A stretch of 64,000 bases of DNA from Flammeovirga sp. OC4 (GCF_000812565.1 NZ_JTAM01000005.1:186001-250000); one strand, 5' to 3'; numbered from the stretch's first letter, positions 1-10,608 are shown. The notes: generated from the letters alone by a model not told the origin. Numbers and translations: made by a program.

Positions 1-2
1 TC

Positions 3-1724
3 TCATTAAATGGTGAATTTAAAGGTGCTTTATCAATTGATCTTGTTGAAGTATTATCTTCTATTTTAGCACCTGTTTTTGCACTAACAAGTTGCGGACA
101 ATCCAATGCATTTAACGTGGGAGCTTCTTCTACTATTGGTTTTTCATTCTCTAAAAAAGATGCATTTAACTGTTTTATTCGAAAAACTGATGATACGTTT
201 CATATTACATTAAACAAGCAGAAGAAAAGTACAAAAGGAATTGGATTATCAGCCTCTGTTGGTATTTCACTTGCTCCCAAATCAATCGAAAAAATTGAAT
301 CAATCATTGACGACTATATCATAGATTATCTAGGTGACTCTATTGATAAGGTAAAAGAGAAAATACAAAACAATACCGAAGATGTTTATGTACAAGCCAT
401 TCTTCAAAAAATTGATATTCCAGCATTAACACCCATCGAGGAAGTTTTAGACTTCTTGGATGACTATGAAGAAAAGGTACAGAAAGCAAAAGAAAAAGTG
501 ATGCTTCTTCTAAAAGCGAAGTTGGAGCTAGGACTAGAATATTCTTACAGAAAATCCGTAATGGAAAGCAGTATGCTAGATGCTTATGTTTCTAGTGATA
601 TTCTTTCAAAACATATTTCTTCTTTATTGAAATTAGATATTTCTGGTTTGATCCAGGAGAAGAGTATTAAGGTCAATCATTATATGTCGGGTAAAGGATT
701 GGAAATTAGTCAATCTTTATCAGTGGGCATCAAACTAGGAAATTGGAGTGTTGGACGTAAGGTATCCCATAATGAAACATTCATTGACCTTAAACATGGC
801 CGAGATATTATTGAGCGAGAAGTAGTATATGGTTTAGAGAAAAGTATTAGCTCAGATCTTACTGGAAATAGAAATGCTTCCTTTCAGCTTATCATGGATA
901 TTGAAACTCCTACACCAAAGGAAAATTTGAGCTACGATGACTTAGATTATACACTCACATTACAAAACACCTTTGAAGATAAAAGAGTACAGGATAAGGA
1001 TCAGAAAGGCATCCAACGTTATCTATTCTCATCCGTGATTTGGGGAATTATTGAAGAAGAAGAATACCCATTGATCATTGATACCATCTGGAATGAAATC
1101 AATGCTTCTAGCTATTATAAAATAGAAACCATTTTCCATGTTCCGCCTATTGTATTAAAAGATTTACTTCTCGCTTTAGGACAAAAGGTGACAATTGAAG
1201 ACTTCTCAAAGTCCCTGGCTGTCGCCGTACTTCCTACCAAAAAAGTGGAAAAGAGTAATTACTCAGATAATCGAAAAGCCTTTTATGGACCGGTCTTATC
1301 CAAAATGGTACAAAAGCAATCCACTGATTCCCTCCTGAATTCACCTTATTACAAAAAGGACAATAGAACCTGGAAAAACAAAGACCGATTTATCAGTAGA
1401 AATAAACCTGACAGTTTCTTTGACAGATATGAGGCCACTCTCCTCTCTTTCAAAATTCTTAATACTTATTTTGATCAGAATGTTCCACTACCAGAAAAGT
1501 TAGTCAATTCTCCTTTGGATATTGTTTTTGATAGAATGAAAGAAATCTTTACGAAAACCAGTTCTGGCAAAAGGAGAAATAATGGATATGAGGAAAGATG
1601 GTTTGGGCATTTGCTATATGCAACAGCAGAGAAATATCTACCTAAAAAGTCTGATTTAATTGAGAGATCAATGGTGATTAAATATGAGAAAGAAGGAAAA
1701 GAACATAGTATAATAATAGGTTAA
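3..1724 (+). CDS. Unknown protein, 5' end outside window
   Basis: The reading frame is open from base 3 to a stop at 1722-1724, so the gene starts upstream of the window and the GTG at 117 is probably internal. The visible 573 residues belong to no family I recognise. They contain a helical stretch (roughly bases 290-560) rich in Lys, Glu, Ile and Leu that looks amphipathic or coiled coil, followed by mixed alpha/beta sequence with many Lys and Asn. No transmembrane segment or catalytic motif stands out in the visible part. A strong hairpin terminator follows at 1744-1781. Only existence and coding strand are secure. Confidence 0.75.
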   Translation, partial: SLNGEFKGALSIDLVEVLSSILAPVFALTSCGQSNAFNVGASSTIGFSFSKKDAFNCFIRKTDDTFHITLNKQKKSTKGIGLSASVGISLAPKSIEKIESIIDDYIIDYLGDSIDKVKEKIQNNTEDVYVQAILQKIDIPALTPIEEVLDFLDDYEEKVQKAKEKVMLLLKAKLELGLEYSYRKSVMESSMLDAYVSSDILSKHISSLLKLDISGLIQEKSIKVNHYMSGKGLEISQSLSVGIKLGNWSVGRKVSHNETFIDLKHGRDIIEREVVYGLEKSISSDLTGNRNASFQLIMDIETPTPKENLSYDDLDYTLTLQNTFEDKRVQDKDQKGIQRYLFSSVIWGIIEEEEYPLIIDTIWNEINASSYYKIETIFHVPPIVLKDLLLALGQKVTIEDFSKSLAVAVLPTKKVEKSNYSDNRKAFYGPVLSKMVQKQSTDSLLNSPYYKKDNRTWKNKDRFISRNKPDSFFDRYEATLLSFKILNTYFDQNVPLPEKLVNSPLDIVFDRMKEIFTKTSSGKRRNNGYEERWFGHLLYATAEKYLPKKSDLIERSMVIKYEKEGKEHSIIIG

Positions 1725-1743
1725 TCCCTCATTTCTATAAAGT

Positions 1744-1781
1744 AAAAATCCCTTCCAAACTTAAAGTAGGAAGGGATTTTT
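1744..1781. terminator. Bidirectional intrinsic terminator
   Basis: A 13-bp perfect stem (AAAAATCCCTTCC at 1744-1756 pairing with 1769-1781) with a 12-base loop lies between two convergent genes. It has A and T runs on either side, so it can end both the unknown gene and gcvP. Confidence 0.85.
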
Positions 1782-1817
1782 GGTGTCTAAAAAGGTACTT
1801 TAAATTATATTTTAAAT

Positions 1818-4718
1818 TTAAGCTTCTGCTTCTTCGTAATCACTTACTGGAATACAAGCGCAGATTAAGTTTCTATCTCCGAAAGCACTGTCAATACGAC
1901 GTACTGTAGGCCAGAACTTGTTAGCTTGAACATAAGGAAGAGGATAAACGGCCTTCTCTCTTGAATAAGGAAGTGTCCACTCTCCTGTAATGGTCATAGC
2001 TTGTGTATGTGGAGCGTTTTTCAATACGTTCTCAACTGCATCCGCTTTACCGTCGATCACCTCTTGGATCTCCTGACGGATTGCGATCATTGCATCACAG
2101 AATTGGTCTAACTCTGCTTTGCTTTCTGATTCTGTAGGCTCGATCATCAAAGTGCCTGGTACTGGGAAAGAAACCGTTGGAGCATGATAACCATAGTCCA
2201 TTAAACGTTTTGCGATGTCTTCCACTTCAATACCTGCTGGTTTGAACTGACGGCAATCTACGATCATCTCGTGAGCGTTACGTCCGTTGGCACCAACATA
2301 TAATACTGGATAATGCTTCTTCAATCTCGACTGCATGTAGTTTGCATTCAAGATAGCAATTTTTGTAGCATTTGTTAATCCCTCAGCACCCATCATACGG
2401 ATGTAAGCATAAGAGATTGGTAGAATACTAGCAGAACCCCAAGGTGCTGCTGAAACTGCTGAAGCTGCATTTTCACCTACATTGTTGTCAATTACAGCGT
2501 GACCTGGTAAGTATGGAGCAAGATCTGCTACCACACCGATTGGTCCAACACCTGGTCCACCACCACCGTGAGGGATACAGAATGTTTTGTGTAAGTTCAA
2601 GTGACAAACGTCTGCTCCAATATTAGCAGGAGAAGTTAATCCTACTTGAGCGTTCATGTTGGCACCATCCATATATACACGACCACCATTGTCATGGATA
2701 ATTTGACAGATTTCAATTACTGACTCTTCAAATACACCGTGTGTTGAAGGGTAAGTGATCATCAATGAAGAAAGGTTTTCAGAGTGTTGCTCTACTTTAG
2801 CCTTTAAGTCTTCTACATCAATGTTACCTGCCTCATCACATTTCACGATTACTACTTTCATCCCTGCCATCACTGCTGATGCTGGGTTAGTACCGTGAGC
2901 TGATGAAGGAATAATAGCAATATTTCTATGGCCTTCACCTTGTGCTTCGTGGTAAGCACGGATCGTCAATAATCCTGCGTATTCACCATTTGCACCAGAG
3001 TTTGGCTGTAATGACATTGCATCAAAACCAGTAATCTCACATAACCAAGCTTCCAAGTCTTTGAAGATTTCTTGGTAACCTTGAGCTTGCTCTTTAGGAG
3101 CGAATGGGTGCAACTGACCGAATTCTGGCCAAGTTACAGGAATCATTTCTGCTGTTGCATTCAACTTCATAGTACATGATCCTAATGAGATCATAGAGTG
3201 TACTAATGAAAGATCCTTATTCTCTAAACGCTTCAAGTAACGTAACATTTCATGTTCAGCGTGGTATTGGCTGAATACTGGATGTGTTAAGAACTCAGAT
3301 TCACGTTGTAAAGCAGAAGGAACTGCAACTACAATATCATTGGCTAACGCCTGAACATCTACTGCTACATTTAAGCTCAATGCATCTTGGAAGATATTAA
3401 TAATATCCTCGATGTGAGAAACATCTGTTGACTGATTCATTGAAAGACCAATCGATCCGTCTTCGAAATAACGGAAGTTAGCCATTCTTTCTTCAGCTAA
3501 AAGACGAATTGCTTTTGCTTGTAGAGGCGTTGTTTTAATCTTAATAGTATCGAAGTAGTCTTTGCTTTCTACTTCAAGACCTAATTGCTCCACTCCTTTT
3601 ACTAAAAGGTTGGCCATACCATGCGTACGGTGAGCAATTGTTTTCAAACCTTCAGGACCGTGGTAAATTGCATAAGCAGCGGCCATTACACCTAACAATA
3701 CTTGTGCTGTACAAATGTTAGATGTTGCACGCTCACGTTTAATGTGTTGCTCACGAGTCTGTAAAGCCATACGGTACGCTTCATTACCGTCCTTATCTTT
3801 AGAAACACCGATAATACGTCCTGGAATCTGACGTTTGTAAGCATCTCTAGTTGCTAAGAAACCAGCGTGAGGTCCACCGTATCCCATAGGAACACCGAAA
3901 CGTTGAGCAGAACCTACTACAGCATCTGCATCCATTTTACCTGGCTCTTTTAACATAGTTAGTGCTAAAAGGTCTGAAGCCATAGCCACTAAAACACCGT
4001 TTTCATGAGCTGCCGCAATGAAATCAGTATAATCACTGATTGCACCGTTAGTATCTGGGTATTGTACCAATACACCAAACAAAGTAGGATCAGTAACGTC
4101 TAATTCAGCTACATCACCAATGACTAACTCTACGCCAATTGGAGTACAACGTGTTTTTAAAAGATCTAAAGTTTGCGGGTGGCAAGTTTGTGCAGCAAAG
4201 AATTTGTTGGCTTGTTTTTTCTTCGCACCTTTTCTAGCGCCATGGAACATGTGAACTACTTCACCTGCTGCAGTCGCTTCATCCAATAAAGATGCATTGG
4301 CTAATTCCATACCAGTAAGGTCAGTGACCATGGTTTGGAAGTTTAAAAGCATTTCTAAACGTCCTTGGGCAATTTCAGCTTGGTAAGGCGTGTAAGCAGT
4401 ATACCAACCTGGATTTTCCATAATATTACGTAAGATTACTGGAGGAGTAATCGTGTTGTAATACCCCATACCAATATAAGAACGATAAACTTTGTTCTTC
4501 TGAGCAACTTCTTTGAACTGACGAAGGAATTGATACTCAGTAAGTGGTGCAGGAAGGTTTAAAGCCTTTTTTAGGCGGATCTTTTCAGGGACAGTCTGAG
4601 CAATCAACTCATCAATATCTGATACCCCTAATGCTTTTAACATCTCTTCGATTTGAGTATGGTTGGGCGCATTATGCCTTGCCTCAAATCTCTCGAAGTT
4701 GTTTAAATCAATCTTCAT
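1818..4718 (-). CDS. gcvP: Glycine dehydrogenase (decarboxylating), P-protein
   Basis: This is the full-length homodimeric P-protein (966 residues; family usually 950-970). It decarboxylates glycine with pyridoxal phosphate and passes the aminomethyl group to the lipoyl H-protein in the cytoplasmic glycine cleavage system. The PLP-lysine motif [18 protein letters not shown] is present, with the Schiff-base lysine at residue 711 (bases 2586-2588). The N-terminal half has the usual MGYYNT and [13 protein letters not shown] segments, and the single chain shows it is not the split two-subunit type. No gcvT or gcvH is next to it in this window, so the cycle genes are dispersed. A TATATTTG-type -7 element on its strand lies at 4813-4820. 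Confidence 0.97.
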   Translation of the reverse strand: MKIDLNNFERFEARHNAPNHTQIEEMLKALGVSDIDELIAQTVPEKIRLKKALNLPAPLTEYQFLRQFKEVAQKNKVYRSYIGMGYYNTITPPVILRNIMENPGWYTAYTPYQAEIAQGRLEMLLNFQTMVTDLTGMELANASLLDEATAAGEVVHMFHGARKGAKKKQANKFFAAQTCHPQTLDLLKTRCTPIGVELVIGDVAELDVTDPTLFGVLVQYPDTNGAISDYTDFIAAAHENGVLVAMASDLLALTMLKEPGKMDADAVVGSAQRFGVPMGYGGPHAGFLATRDAYKRQIPGRIIGVSKDKDGNEAYRMALQTREQHIKRERATSNICTAQVLLGVMAAAYAIYHGPEGLKTIAHRTHGMANLLVKGVEQLGLEVESKDYFDTIKIKTTPLQAKAIRLLAEERMANFRYFEDGSIGLSMNQSTDVSHIEDIINIFQDALSLNVAVDVQALANDIVVAVPSALQRESEFLTHPVFSQYHAEHEMLRYLKRLENKDLSLVHSMISLGSCTMKLNATAEMIPVTWPEFGQLHPFAPKEQAQGYQEIFKDLEAWLCEITGFDAMSLQPNSGANGEYAGLLTIRAYHEAQGEGHRNIAIIPSSAHGTNPASAVMAGMKVVIVKCDEAGNIDVEDLKAKVEQHSENLSSLMITYPSTHGVFEESVIEICQIIHDNGGRVYMDGANMNAQVGLTSPANIGADVCHLNLHKTFCIPHGGGGPGVGPIGVVADLAPYLPGHAVIDNNVGENAASAVSAAPWGSASILPISYAYIRMMGAEGLTNATKIAILNANYMQSRLKKHYPVLYVGANGRNAHEMIVDCRQFKPAGIEVEDIAKRLMDYGYHAPTVSFPVPGTLMIEPTESESKAELDQFCDAMIAIRQEIQEVIDGKADAVENVLKNAPHTQAMTITGEWTLPYSREKAVYPLPYVQANKFWPTVRRIDSAFGDRNLICACIPVSDYEEAEA

Positions 4719-4812
4719 CGACTATGGTTGTGTTGTGGTATTTAACAATGTGTATTGCAGGTTAAAAGAAGAAGTGGTAAATTAAGCCCGCTACTTCCCT
4801 GTAATAACACGG

Positions 4813-4820
4813 CAAATATA
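4813..4820 (-). promoter_or_regulatory. Possible -7 element for gcvP
   Basis: On the minus strand this reads TATATTTG, matching the Bacteroidetes -7 consensus TAnnTTTG, about 95 bases upstream of the gcvP start. No clear TTTG is seen at the -33 spacing, so support is partial. Confidence 0.35.
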
Positions 4821-4856
4821 GTTAACTTTATTTACGAAATAAACTTACTGTTAATA

Positions 4857-6380
4857 ATGAAAGAAATTTTAATGACAATAAGTCTTTTAATTTCATATAC
4901 TATAACACTTGCTCAGAGTGTTAACCCTTCTGATGGAATTTTGTTTCCTGAAGGTGAAGTTAGCCGTGTGGATTTACAAATGAACATCTGGGATCTTGAA
5001 TTCTTATTAAGATCTGGTAATGAAGAAAGCACTCAATTTAAAGAATGTACTTTTCGTTTTTCAAACTCACATTTCACTGATTCCTTACAAAATGTAGGAG
5101 TACGTTTAACGGGTACTACCTCAAGATATGCAGCAAAAAAGTCTTTTCAGATTGTTTTTAATCATCTCGATCATAAGAGGACTTTTCAGCATGTCGCTCA
5201 ATTGAATCTCAAAGCTCAAAAAAATGACCCTACGCTTTCAAGAGAAAAAGCTATCCTAAAACTTTTGAGAGATGAAGACATTCCGGCTGCTCGTTCTAGT
5301 CATGTTACACTATATATTAATGATGTTTATTTTGGACTTTATCTTAATACAGAAGAAATAGAAAATACCTTTTTACACTCAAGGTTTTGTTCCAAAAATG
5401 GCATTTTGGTAAAGGGAAACTACGGTGCAAATTTGATCAATGATCCTAATATTTATTGTAATAAGGAAATTTATCAAATTGAGAATAATGAAACCAAAGG
5501 AAGGGAACTACTTTCTTCATTTTTGGATAGCGTTAATATTTTAAGGGAAGATCAGTTTATCAATTATATAGAAACTCATTTCAACATTGATCTGTTTATT
5601 AAAACTGTTGCTATTGAGCATCTAACGGGGCATTGGGACAATTACTCTTACAATAAAAATAATTTCTATCTCTATTGGGAAGAAGATCTGAAACGTTGGA
5701 ATTATATCCCTTATAATTTGGACAACTCTTTTGGTATAGATTGGATAGGTTATGATTGGGCCACCAAAGATTTGAATGATTGGTATCACACCATTGAAGC
5801 AAGACCTTTGATCAGTAAAATTTTATGTATTCCAAAGTACAAAAACGAATACAATAAATACATTTCCTATTTGATTACTCATCGTTTTAATAACGAAATA
5901 CTCGATCCCTATTTTTTATCACAACATCGTTTATTAAAACCTTTCCTAAAATTTGATATATTCTATACCGCTAGTTATGGTTGGACAATTGACGATTTTG
6001 ACTGTGCCTTTAACCAGCCAATTGGGGGACATGTAGAATATGGTATTAAAGACTATATCAATACCAGAGTAAAGTCTGCCCAAAAGCAAATTAAAGTTAT
6101 CAATATTGAAGAAATTATAAGTAAAACTAACATCAAGGTCTATCCTAGCCCAAATAGTCAACAGGTAATTTTAGAATTTGATGAAATCCGCTTTAGAAGG
6201 TGCTTGATCTCATTGATGAACCTCAATGGAAAAACAATCAAAAGATGGAGTAAAAAACCAAGTGAAATCATGGATATCTCTACTCAAAATATTCACCATG
6301 GCACATACATTTTGTCCATTGAAGTAGAAAATGAACAAAAAAGTTGGGTAAAACTTCCCTCTAAAAAAGTAGTCATTTAG
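4857..6380 (+). CDS. Secreted CotH-type kinase-fold protein with T9SS sorting domain
   Basis: I place the start at the ATG at 4857, which begins a signal peptide (MKEILMTISLLISYTITLAQ), rather than at 4755; the product is 507 residues. The central part matches the CotH kinase family: GHWDNYSYNKNNFYLYW (bases about 5628-5680) and YNLDNSFG (about 5710-5733) correspond to the family's catalytic Asp and DLDxxFG metal motif. The first Asp of the latter is Asn here. The last 80 residues have the NIKVYPSPNSQ start and GTYILSIE of a type IX secretion sorting domain. The protein is therefore probably exported to or beyond the cell surface. CotH proteins phosphorylate spore-coat proteins in Bacillus; the substrate here is unknown. 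Confidence 0.85.
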   Translation: MKEILMTISLLISYTITLAQSVNPSDGILFPEGEVSRVDLQMNIWDLEFLLRSGNEESTQFKECTFRFSNSHFTDSLQNVGVRLTGTTSRYAAKKSFQIVFNHLDHKRTFQHVAQLNLKAQKNDPTLSREKAILKLLRDEDIPAARSSHVTLYINDVYFGLYLNTEEIENTFLHSRFCSKNGILVKGNYGANLINDPNIYCNKEIYQIENNETKGRELLSSFLDSVNILREDQFINYIETHFNIDLFIKTVAIEHLTGHWDNYSYNKNNFYLYWEEDLKRWNYIPYNLDNSFGIDWIGYDWATKDLNDWYHTIEARPLISKILCIPKYKNEYNKYISYLITHRFNNEILDPYFLSQHRLLKPFLKFDIFYTASYGWTIDDFDCAFNQPIGGHVEYGIKDYINTRVKSAQKQIKVINIEEIISKTNIKVYPSPNSQQVILEFDEIRFRRCLISLMNLNGKTIKRWSKKPSEIMDISTQNIHHGTYILSIEVENEQKSWVKLPSKKVVI

Positions 6381-6531
6381 TAAAATGAAACAAAACCTTA
6401 ATACAAACCTTCATCATTCTCATTCTTTTTCAATTTAAATTCGTGCCTTTTCAGAAGAATAAATAAAAAACAAGGTATCAACCTTCATGTTGATTCATAA
6501 TACGCTTTAACAAAACCAATTCAATAGCAAT

Positions 6532-7776
6532 ATGACAATCCCAGCATCGATTCAAAAAAACACAATGTACTGGCGTTTCAGTATGTATGGGTTTCTAAAA
6601 AATTTAAGGTTTTTCGATCCTTTTATGATCATTTATCTTTCAGAAATGGAAGTCTCATATACTCAAATCGGCACACTGTATGCCATTCGAAAGTTAGTGG
6701 CCTTCTTTTTAGAAATTCCTACGGGTATACTTGCTGACCTATTGGGAAGAAAATTGTCGCTTGCGGTTTCTTTCTTTGCTTATATTATCGCTTTTATCTC
6801 TATTTATTATTCCACAAATTTTTATTTACTAATTACCGCTTTCTCTATTTTTGGTTTGGCTGAAACATTAAGAAGTGGATCTCACAAAGCCATTATTGTT
6901 AGTTATCTAGAAAAACAAGGATGGATGAGTTTAAAAACTGATTACTTTGCCAACACAAGAGCTTGGGCCCAATTTGGCAGTGCTATCTCTTCTCTTATTG
7001 CTGGTTTTCTAGTATTATTCAGTGGTGAGTTTAAAAGTATATTCCTCTATTCAGTCATACCTTATATTATCAACTTCTTCAATTTACTTTCCTATCCGAA
7101 ATACTTAGATGAAGGTGGTAAAAAGAAGAAGAAAAAGGCACAAATCAATTTTATCAAGCAGCTTTGGCTCGTCTTAAAACAAAAGCAATTAATCAAAGTC
7201 ATTACAAATGCTACAATTTTATCTTCTTTTTTGGGAGCCTCTAAAGATTTTATCCAACCAATGATGGCTACTTTTGCTTTAACTTTACCCTTTTTAGGTT
7301 TTATTGATGATGATAAGCAAAAAGTAGGACTAGTAGTAGGAGTGCTGTATTTTGGTATATATATGATGACCTCCAGAGCTGCTGTTATTTCTAAATCTGT
7401 TAAGAAGAAAATACCTCATCAAGAAAGATTTATTACCTATACCCTTATCATAGGTTTGTTACTTGGTGTATTTGCTGGGGTTTTGTATGAAGCCAATCTA
7501 ACTTTAATCGCTATTTTTATTTTCACCCTAGTCTACATCACTGACAGCTTGAGAAAACCAATTCTAACAAGTTATATAGCAGATGACAGTCCTACAGAAA
7601 TGCTCACAACGGTATTGTCTGTAGATTCATTTGTACTAACTGTTTCTACTGCGTTACTTTCATTTACTTTTGGAGTACTTTGTGATTATTTAAGTATAGG
7701 TAACGCTTTAATTATTTTAGGTATCTGTCTAGTGAGTTTTTATTTTATTGTTAGGCTCTTTTTCGGGAAAAAGTAA
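6532..7776 (+). CDS. MFS transporter
   Basis: The 414-residue product has about twelve hydrophobic segments and the major facilitator loop 2-3 signature ADLLGRK near residue 65, following a helix ending EIPTG. A Lys-rich central loop (GGKKKKKKAQ, near residue 200) separates the two six-helix halves, as expected on the cytoplasmic side. The substrate cannot be read from the sequence; the closest feel is the drug/multidrug-type branch often annotated simply as MFS. It stands alone, with about 150 bases upstream and no clear terminator downstream. Confidence 0.85.
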   Translation: MTIPASIQKNTMYWRFSMYGFLKNLRFFDPFMIIYLSEMEVSYTQIGTLYAIRKLVAFFLEIPTGILADLLGRKLSLAVSFFAYIIAFISIYYSTNFYLLITAFSIFGLAETLRSGSHKAIIVSYLEKQGWMSLKTDYFANTRAWAQFGSAISSLIAGFLVLFSGEFKSIFLYSVIPYIINFFNLLSYPKYLDEGGKKKKKKAQINFIKQLWLVLKQKQLIKVITNATILSSFLGASKDFIQPMMATFALTLPFLGFIDDDKQKVGLVVGVLYFGIYMMTSRAAVISKSVKKKIPHQERFITYTLIIGLLLGVFAGVLYEANLTLIAIFIFTLVYITDSLRKPILTSYIADDSPTEMLTTVLSVDSFVLTVSTALLSFTFGVLCDYLSIGNALIILGICLVSFYFIVRLFFGKK

Positions 7777-7925
7777 TTTATCATTTAATATACCATACAA
7801 AATAGAACTCATTAAGATCAGGACATTAAGTTTAGCCTTCGTAATTATTTTGAATATACATTCATTATTAATTTACTTTCCATTAAAATCTCCATAACTT
7901 CCCAAGCAATTTGTTCAAGAGAGTT

Positions 7926-8336
7926 ATGGAAGAAAGAATAAGAAAAACAGTTACTAGACAGTGTAGAGCTATATTTCCAAATACATTAAATGCAAACAAC
8001 ACTTTATTTGGAGGAGAAGCCATGAAATGGATGGATGAAGTAGCATATATCACTGCAACAAGGTTCACACGACAAAAAATGTTTACCTTAAAAACAGAGG
8101 ATATTAAATTTTTGAAATCAATTTCACCTAATAGTATCGTAGAAGTGATTGGTAAAGTAGAAAAAGCAGATCCAATAAAATTACGAGTAATTCTAGAAAT
8201 GTATTCCGAAGATATGTATTCTGACTCCAGAGAAAAAGTAATGGAAAGCGTATTTATTTTTGTTGCTTTAAATGATCATAACAAACCTGTTCGCATCGAT
8301 TATAGCAGATTGGAACAAGAATTCGAATTGGTATAA
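7926..8336 (+). CDS. Acyl-CoA thioesterase, hotdog fold (YciA type)
   Basis: The product of 136 residues (starting at the ATG at 7926; a TTG at 7911 is possible) carries the hotdog thioesterase motif NANNTLFGGEAMKWMDEVA, where the Asn and the acidic Asp-Glu lie at the active site in the YciA/BACH family. Single-domain proteins of this length form hexamers or trimers of dimers and cleave acyl-CoA to free acid and CoA in the cytoplasm. It ends seven bases before the stop of a convergent gene, with no visible hairpin between them. Confidence 0.85.
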   Translation: MEERIRKTVTRQCRAIFPNTLNANNTLFGGEAMKWMDEVAYITATRFTRQKMFTLKTEDIKFLKSISPNSIVEVIGKVEKADPIKLRVILEMYSEDMYSDSREKVMESVFIFVALNDHNKPVRIDYSRLEQEFELV

Positions 8337-8343
8337 TACACTT

Positions 8344-9456
8344 TTAAAGATTTAATTTCAGGTTAAACCTACCCCATTTTGGATAATAAGGCGGAAATTT
8401 ATCTTCAGGTTCAAAAGTAATTCTATCCCAGTTGTACTCTAAATTTCCGAACTTATATGAAAATACAATTCCTGCAGAAAGCCGATGTTGCCAGTTTGGT
8501 ATCAAATCGGCTGCAATTGTATAGTGAGACGACTCAAAGGGAATAAGACTTCCTTGCATTTGTCCATCATAAGCATTGAAAATACCTCCGCTTATAAATT
8601 TCAAATAAATTTGTAAAGGCTTAAAGTTTCTTGAAAGCCATGATGTTGTTGCTTTTTCTCTCAAATTAGGATCTTCGGACCACATTGCACTAGGAAATTT
8701 CATTCTAGTAAAAGGTTTATCTTGAAGATTATAAAAAGGGGAAACATTGGCTTTTGGTGTATAAGGCCTTTCCCCTTGAATAAAAAAGTCGTTAAACAGC
8801 CCCACTCTCAAATAGATAAAACCCTCAAAAGATATATCCATTGTGCCTACAGTGCCTCTTGCTCCTACAAAAGCTTCTGCAAATGAAAAGGAAGAAATAA
8901 GGTTATGCATTAAAGTGGCGGTATAATTCAAATATAACCCATTCCCAATCTGATTATCCCAACCTGCCACCTCAGTATTGCCAATTGCTGAATGGAAACC
9001 ATTTTGAAAGCTATTACCTCCCGATATTTCACCCACTACTCCCACGTCAAGTTTTGTCATTAATATCAACCCTTGAGAAGGGTTTAATGAGAAATGCGTC
9101 AATGAAAGATAAGTTTCTCCACAATAAGGAATATCAGTAGAGTCTACGTCCATTCGATGTATGTCACGAGGAGTGTACATTTTATGCACTATACCCAATT
9201 TAAATAATTGATGACTGTTGGGAAGTTTTGGTAAAATTGTGTTGGTAAAATTATTATCAAGCCCTGCCCAACCGAAATGTATTCCAGTGCCAAAAGAATA
9301 AAATTGATCCGTACTTTTTAAAAGAAAAAGATCCTCATCGACATTCAACTCAAAATAAAAAGGATGTTTATCTTTTTTTGCCTTACTCTGACCATACACA
9401 ATTGAAATCAGCAATAAGAATAATAGTAAGAGAAATAGTTTTTTAGTAGTTACCAT
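8344..9456 (-). CDS. Secreted or outer membrane protein of unknown function
   Basis: A 370-residue protein with a clear signal peptide (Lys-Lys followed by LFLLLLFLLLISIVYG, then Gln-Ser). The mature part is rich in aromatic and Gly residues in alternating patterns, and it ends WGRFNLKLNL, which fits a beta-barrel or beta-rich outer membrane protein. I do not recognise the family. It begins 36 bases downstream of the DUF302 lipoprotein gene on the same strand, so the two are probably one operon. Confidence 0.7.
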   Translation of the reverse strand: MVTTKKLFLLLLFLLLISIVYGQSKAKKDKHPFYFELNVDEDLFLLKSTDQFYSFGTGIHFGWAGLDNNFTNTILPKLPNSHQLFKLGIVHKMYTPRDIHRMDVDSTDIPYCGETYLSLTHFSLNPSQGLILMTKLDVGVVGEISGGNSFQNGFHSAIGNTEVAGWDNQIGNGLYLNYTATLMHNLISSFSFAEAFVGARGTVGTMDISFEGFIYLRVGLFNDFFIQGERPYTPKANVSPFYNLQDKPFTRMKFPSAMWSEDPNLREKATTSWLSRNFKPLQIYLKFISGGIFNAYDGQMQGSLIPFESSHYTIAADLIPNWQHRLSAGIVFSYKFGNLEYNWDRITFEPEDKFPPYYPKWGRFNLKLNL

Positions 9457-9492
9457 ATTTCATCAATTCCAATCCCCTCTCAATCATCAGCA

Positions 9493-10368
9493 TCATTCTA
9501 CGGCACCTCCTAAAGTAGTTCCTAATCTATAATTGATAATCATTTGAGGAAATGTTTTAGTATCATAATAAAGGTCTGAAAATGCTTCTATATCATTGTA
9601 TGCAATAAAAACATCTCCATTTTCCTTTTCAAAAACCAATAATTTTTGACAAAACGCATCTAATCCTATTCTAGGTGTATTTTTCATGGCCTTTCCTCCT
9701 GGTGCTGGACCTCCAAACAATATTAAGTACGTTGGTGGAATATCTACACCTACTTCTTTCGACTCTTTTTGAAAATCAATATCAGCAAACATTTGAGTAT
9801 CACCTTGAGAAAGAATAGCTGACTTTAAATCAACAATCGTCTGCTTAAAAGGTTTTGTAGATTGGTGGACAATCAACCCATAATCCTCTTCAACTTTAGA
9901 GGAAAAATCTTTAGCATAAATGGTTTCCGGAAAGTTTTTGATTACTTGACCTAATTCGTTTTGGAATTCCTTTACATCTTCACCTGACAGTGCATGCCTT
10001 CTTTGGATAAATTCCGCTGAAGTATAGGCTAATGTTACTTTTTGAGTATCAGGCTCTGAATATAACAAAACTTTGAATGGTAGATCTACGCCTATTAACT
10101 GATCTCTTTGTAATAATTGAGCATTAATTTTTTTATCTGAAAAAATGGTCACAACAGAAGGAGGTGTATAAACACCCGCATCTTTCGCCAATCGTGAATG
10201 ATCGATTTGAGTAATACTATTAAAAGGATGAATAAAGTTTTTTAATTGTTCTACTTCAACATCTACCTTTTGACGAACATCCAAGGCTGTATATTCTGTA
10301 AGTCTTTCATGAGAACAACTAAAAAAAATGGCTAGTAATGAGATATAAAAATAGGATTTCATTTTCAT
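9493..10368 (-). CDS. Lipoprotein with two DUF302 domains
   Basis: The N-terminus MKMKSYFYISLLAIFFSC has a lipobox ending at Cys18, so this 291-residue protein is a lipoprotein. Two copies of the DUF302 fold follow. The first (about residues 50-135) has IDHSRLAKDAGVYTPP and RDQLIGVDLPFKVLLY; the second (about 190-265) has ADIDFQKESKEVGVDIPP, LILFGGP and PRIGLDAFCQKLLVFE. DUF302 proteins are usually single-domain and poorly understood; some are linked to metal or redox stress. The paired architecture suggests internal duplication. It is upstream of the secreted protein at 8344-9456, probably in one operon. Confidence 0.8.
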   Translation of the reverse strand: MKMKSYFYISLLAIFFSCSHERLTEYTALDVRQKVDVEVEQLKNFIHPFNSITQIDHSRLAKDAGVYTPPSVVTIFSDKKINAQLLQRDQLIGVDLPFKVLLYSEPDTQKVTLAYTSAEFIQRRHALSGEDVKEFQNELGQVIKNFPETIYAKDFSSKVEEDYGLIVHQSTKPFKQTIVDLKSAILSQGDTQMFADIDFQKESKEVGVDIPPTYLILFGGPAPGGKAMKNTPRIGLDAFCQKLLVFEKENGDVFIAYNDIEAFSDLYYDTKTFPQMIINYRLGTTLGGAVE

Positions 10369-10520
10369 TGCAAACGGGTTGAGACAATAGCTAATTCGAA
10401 AGTACTTACATTAATTTAAAACGAATAAAGAAAGATCTCAAAAAAAATAACTACCCAATAATCGTTTATAAAAATTGTCCTATGATATACATCTAATAAT
10501 CTATTTGAGCATTAAACAAA

Positions 10521-10552
10521 AAAGTATTCCAATTAATGAATTAGAATACTTT
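10521..10552 (-). terminator. Intrinsic terminator of the Ppx/GppA gene
   Basis: A 14-bp stem with one mismatch (10521-10534 with 10539-10552) and a 4-base loop is followed on the minus strand by TTTTTTGTTT. It lies about 55 bases past the stop of the gene ending at 10609. Confidence 0.7.
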
Positions 10553-10608
10553 GTAGAAATCAAGAACCTGACAGATGAATTTTTAATTTTCACCTTCTTA
10601 TAACAACT

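Noticed and set aside
4755-4856. Longer N-terminus for the CotH protein
   Set aside because: The signal peptide begins at the ATG at 4857; the upstream residues overlap the gcvP promoter region and would spoil secretion.
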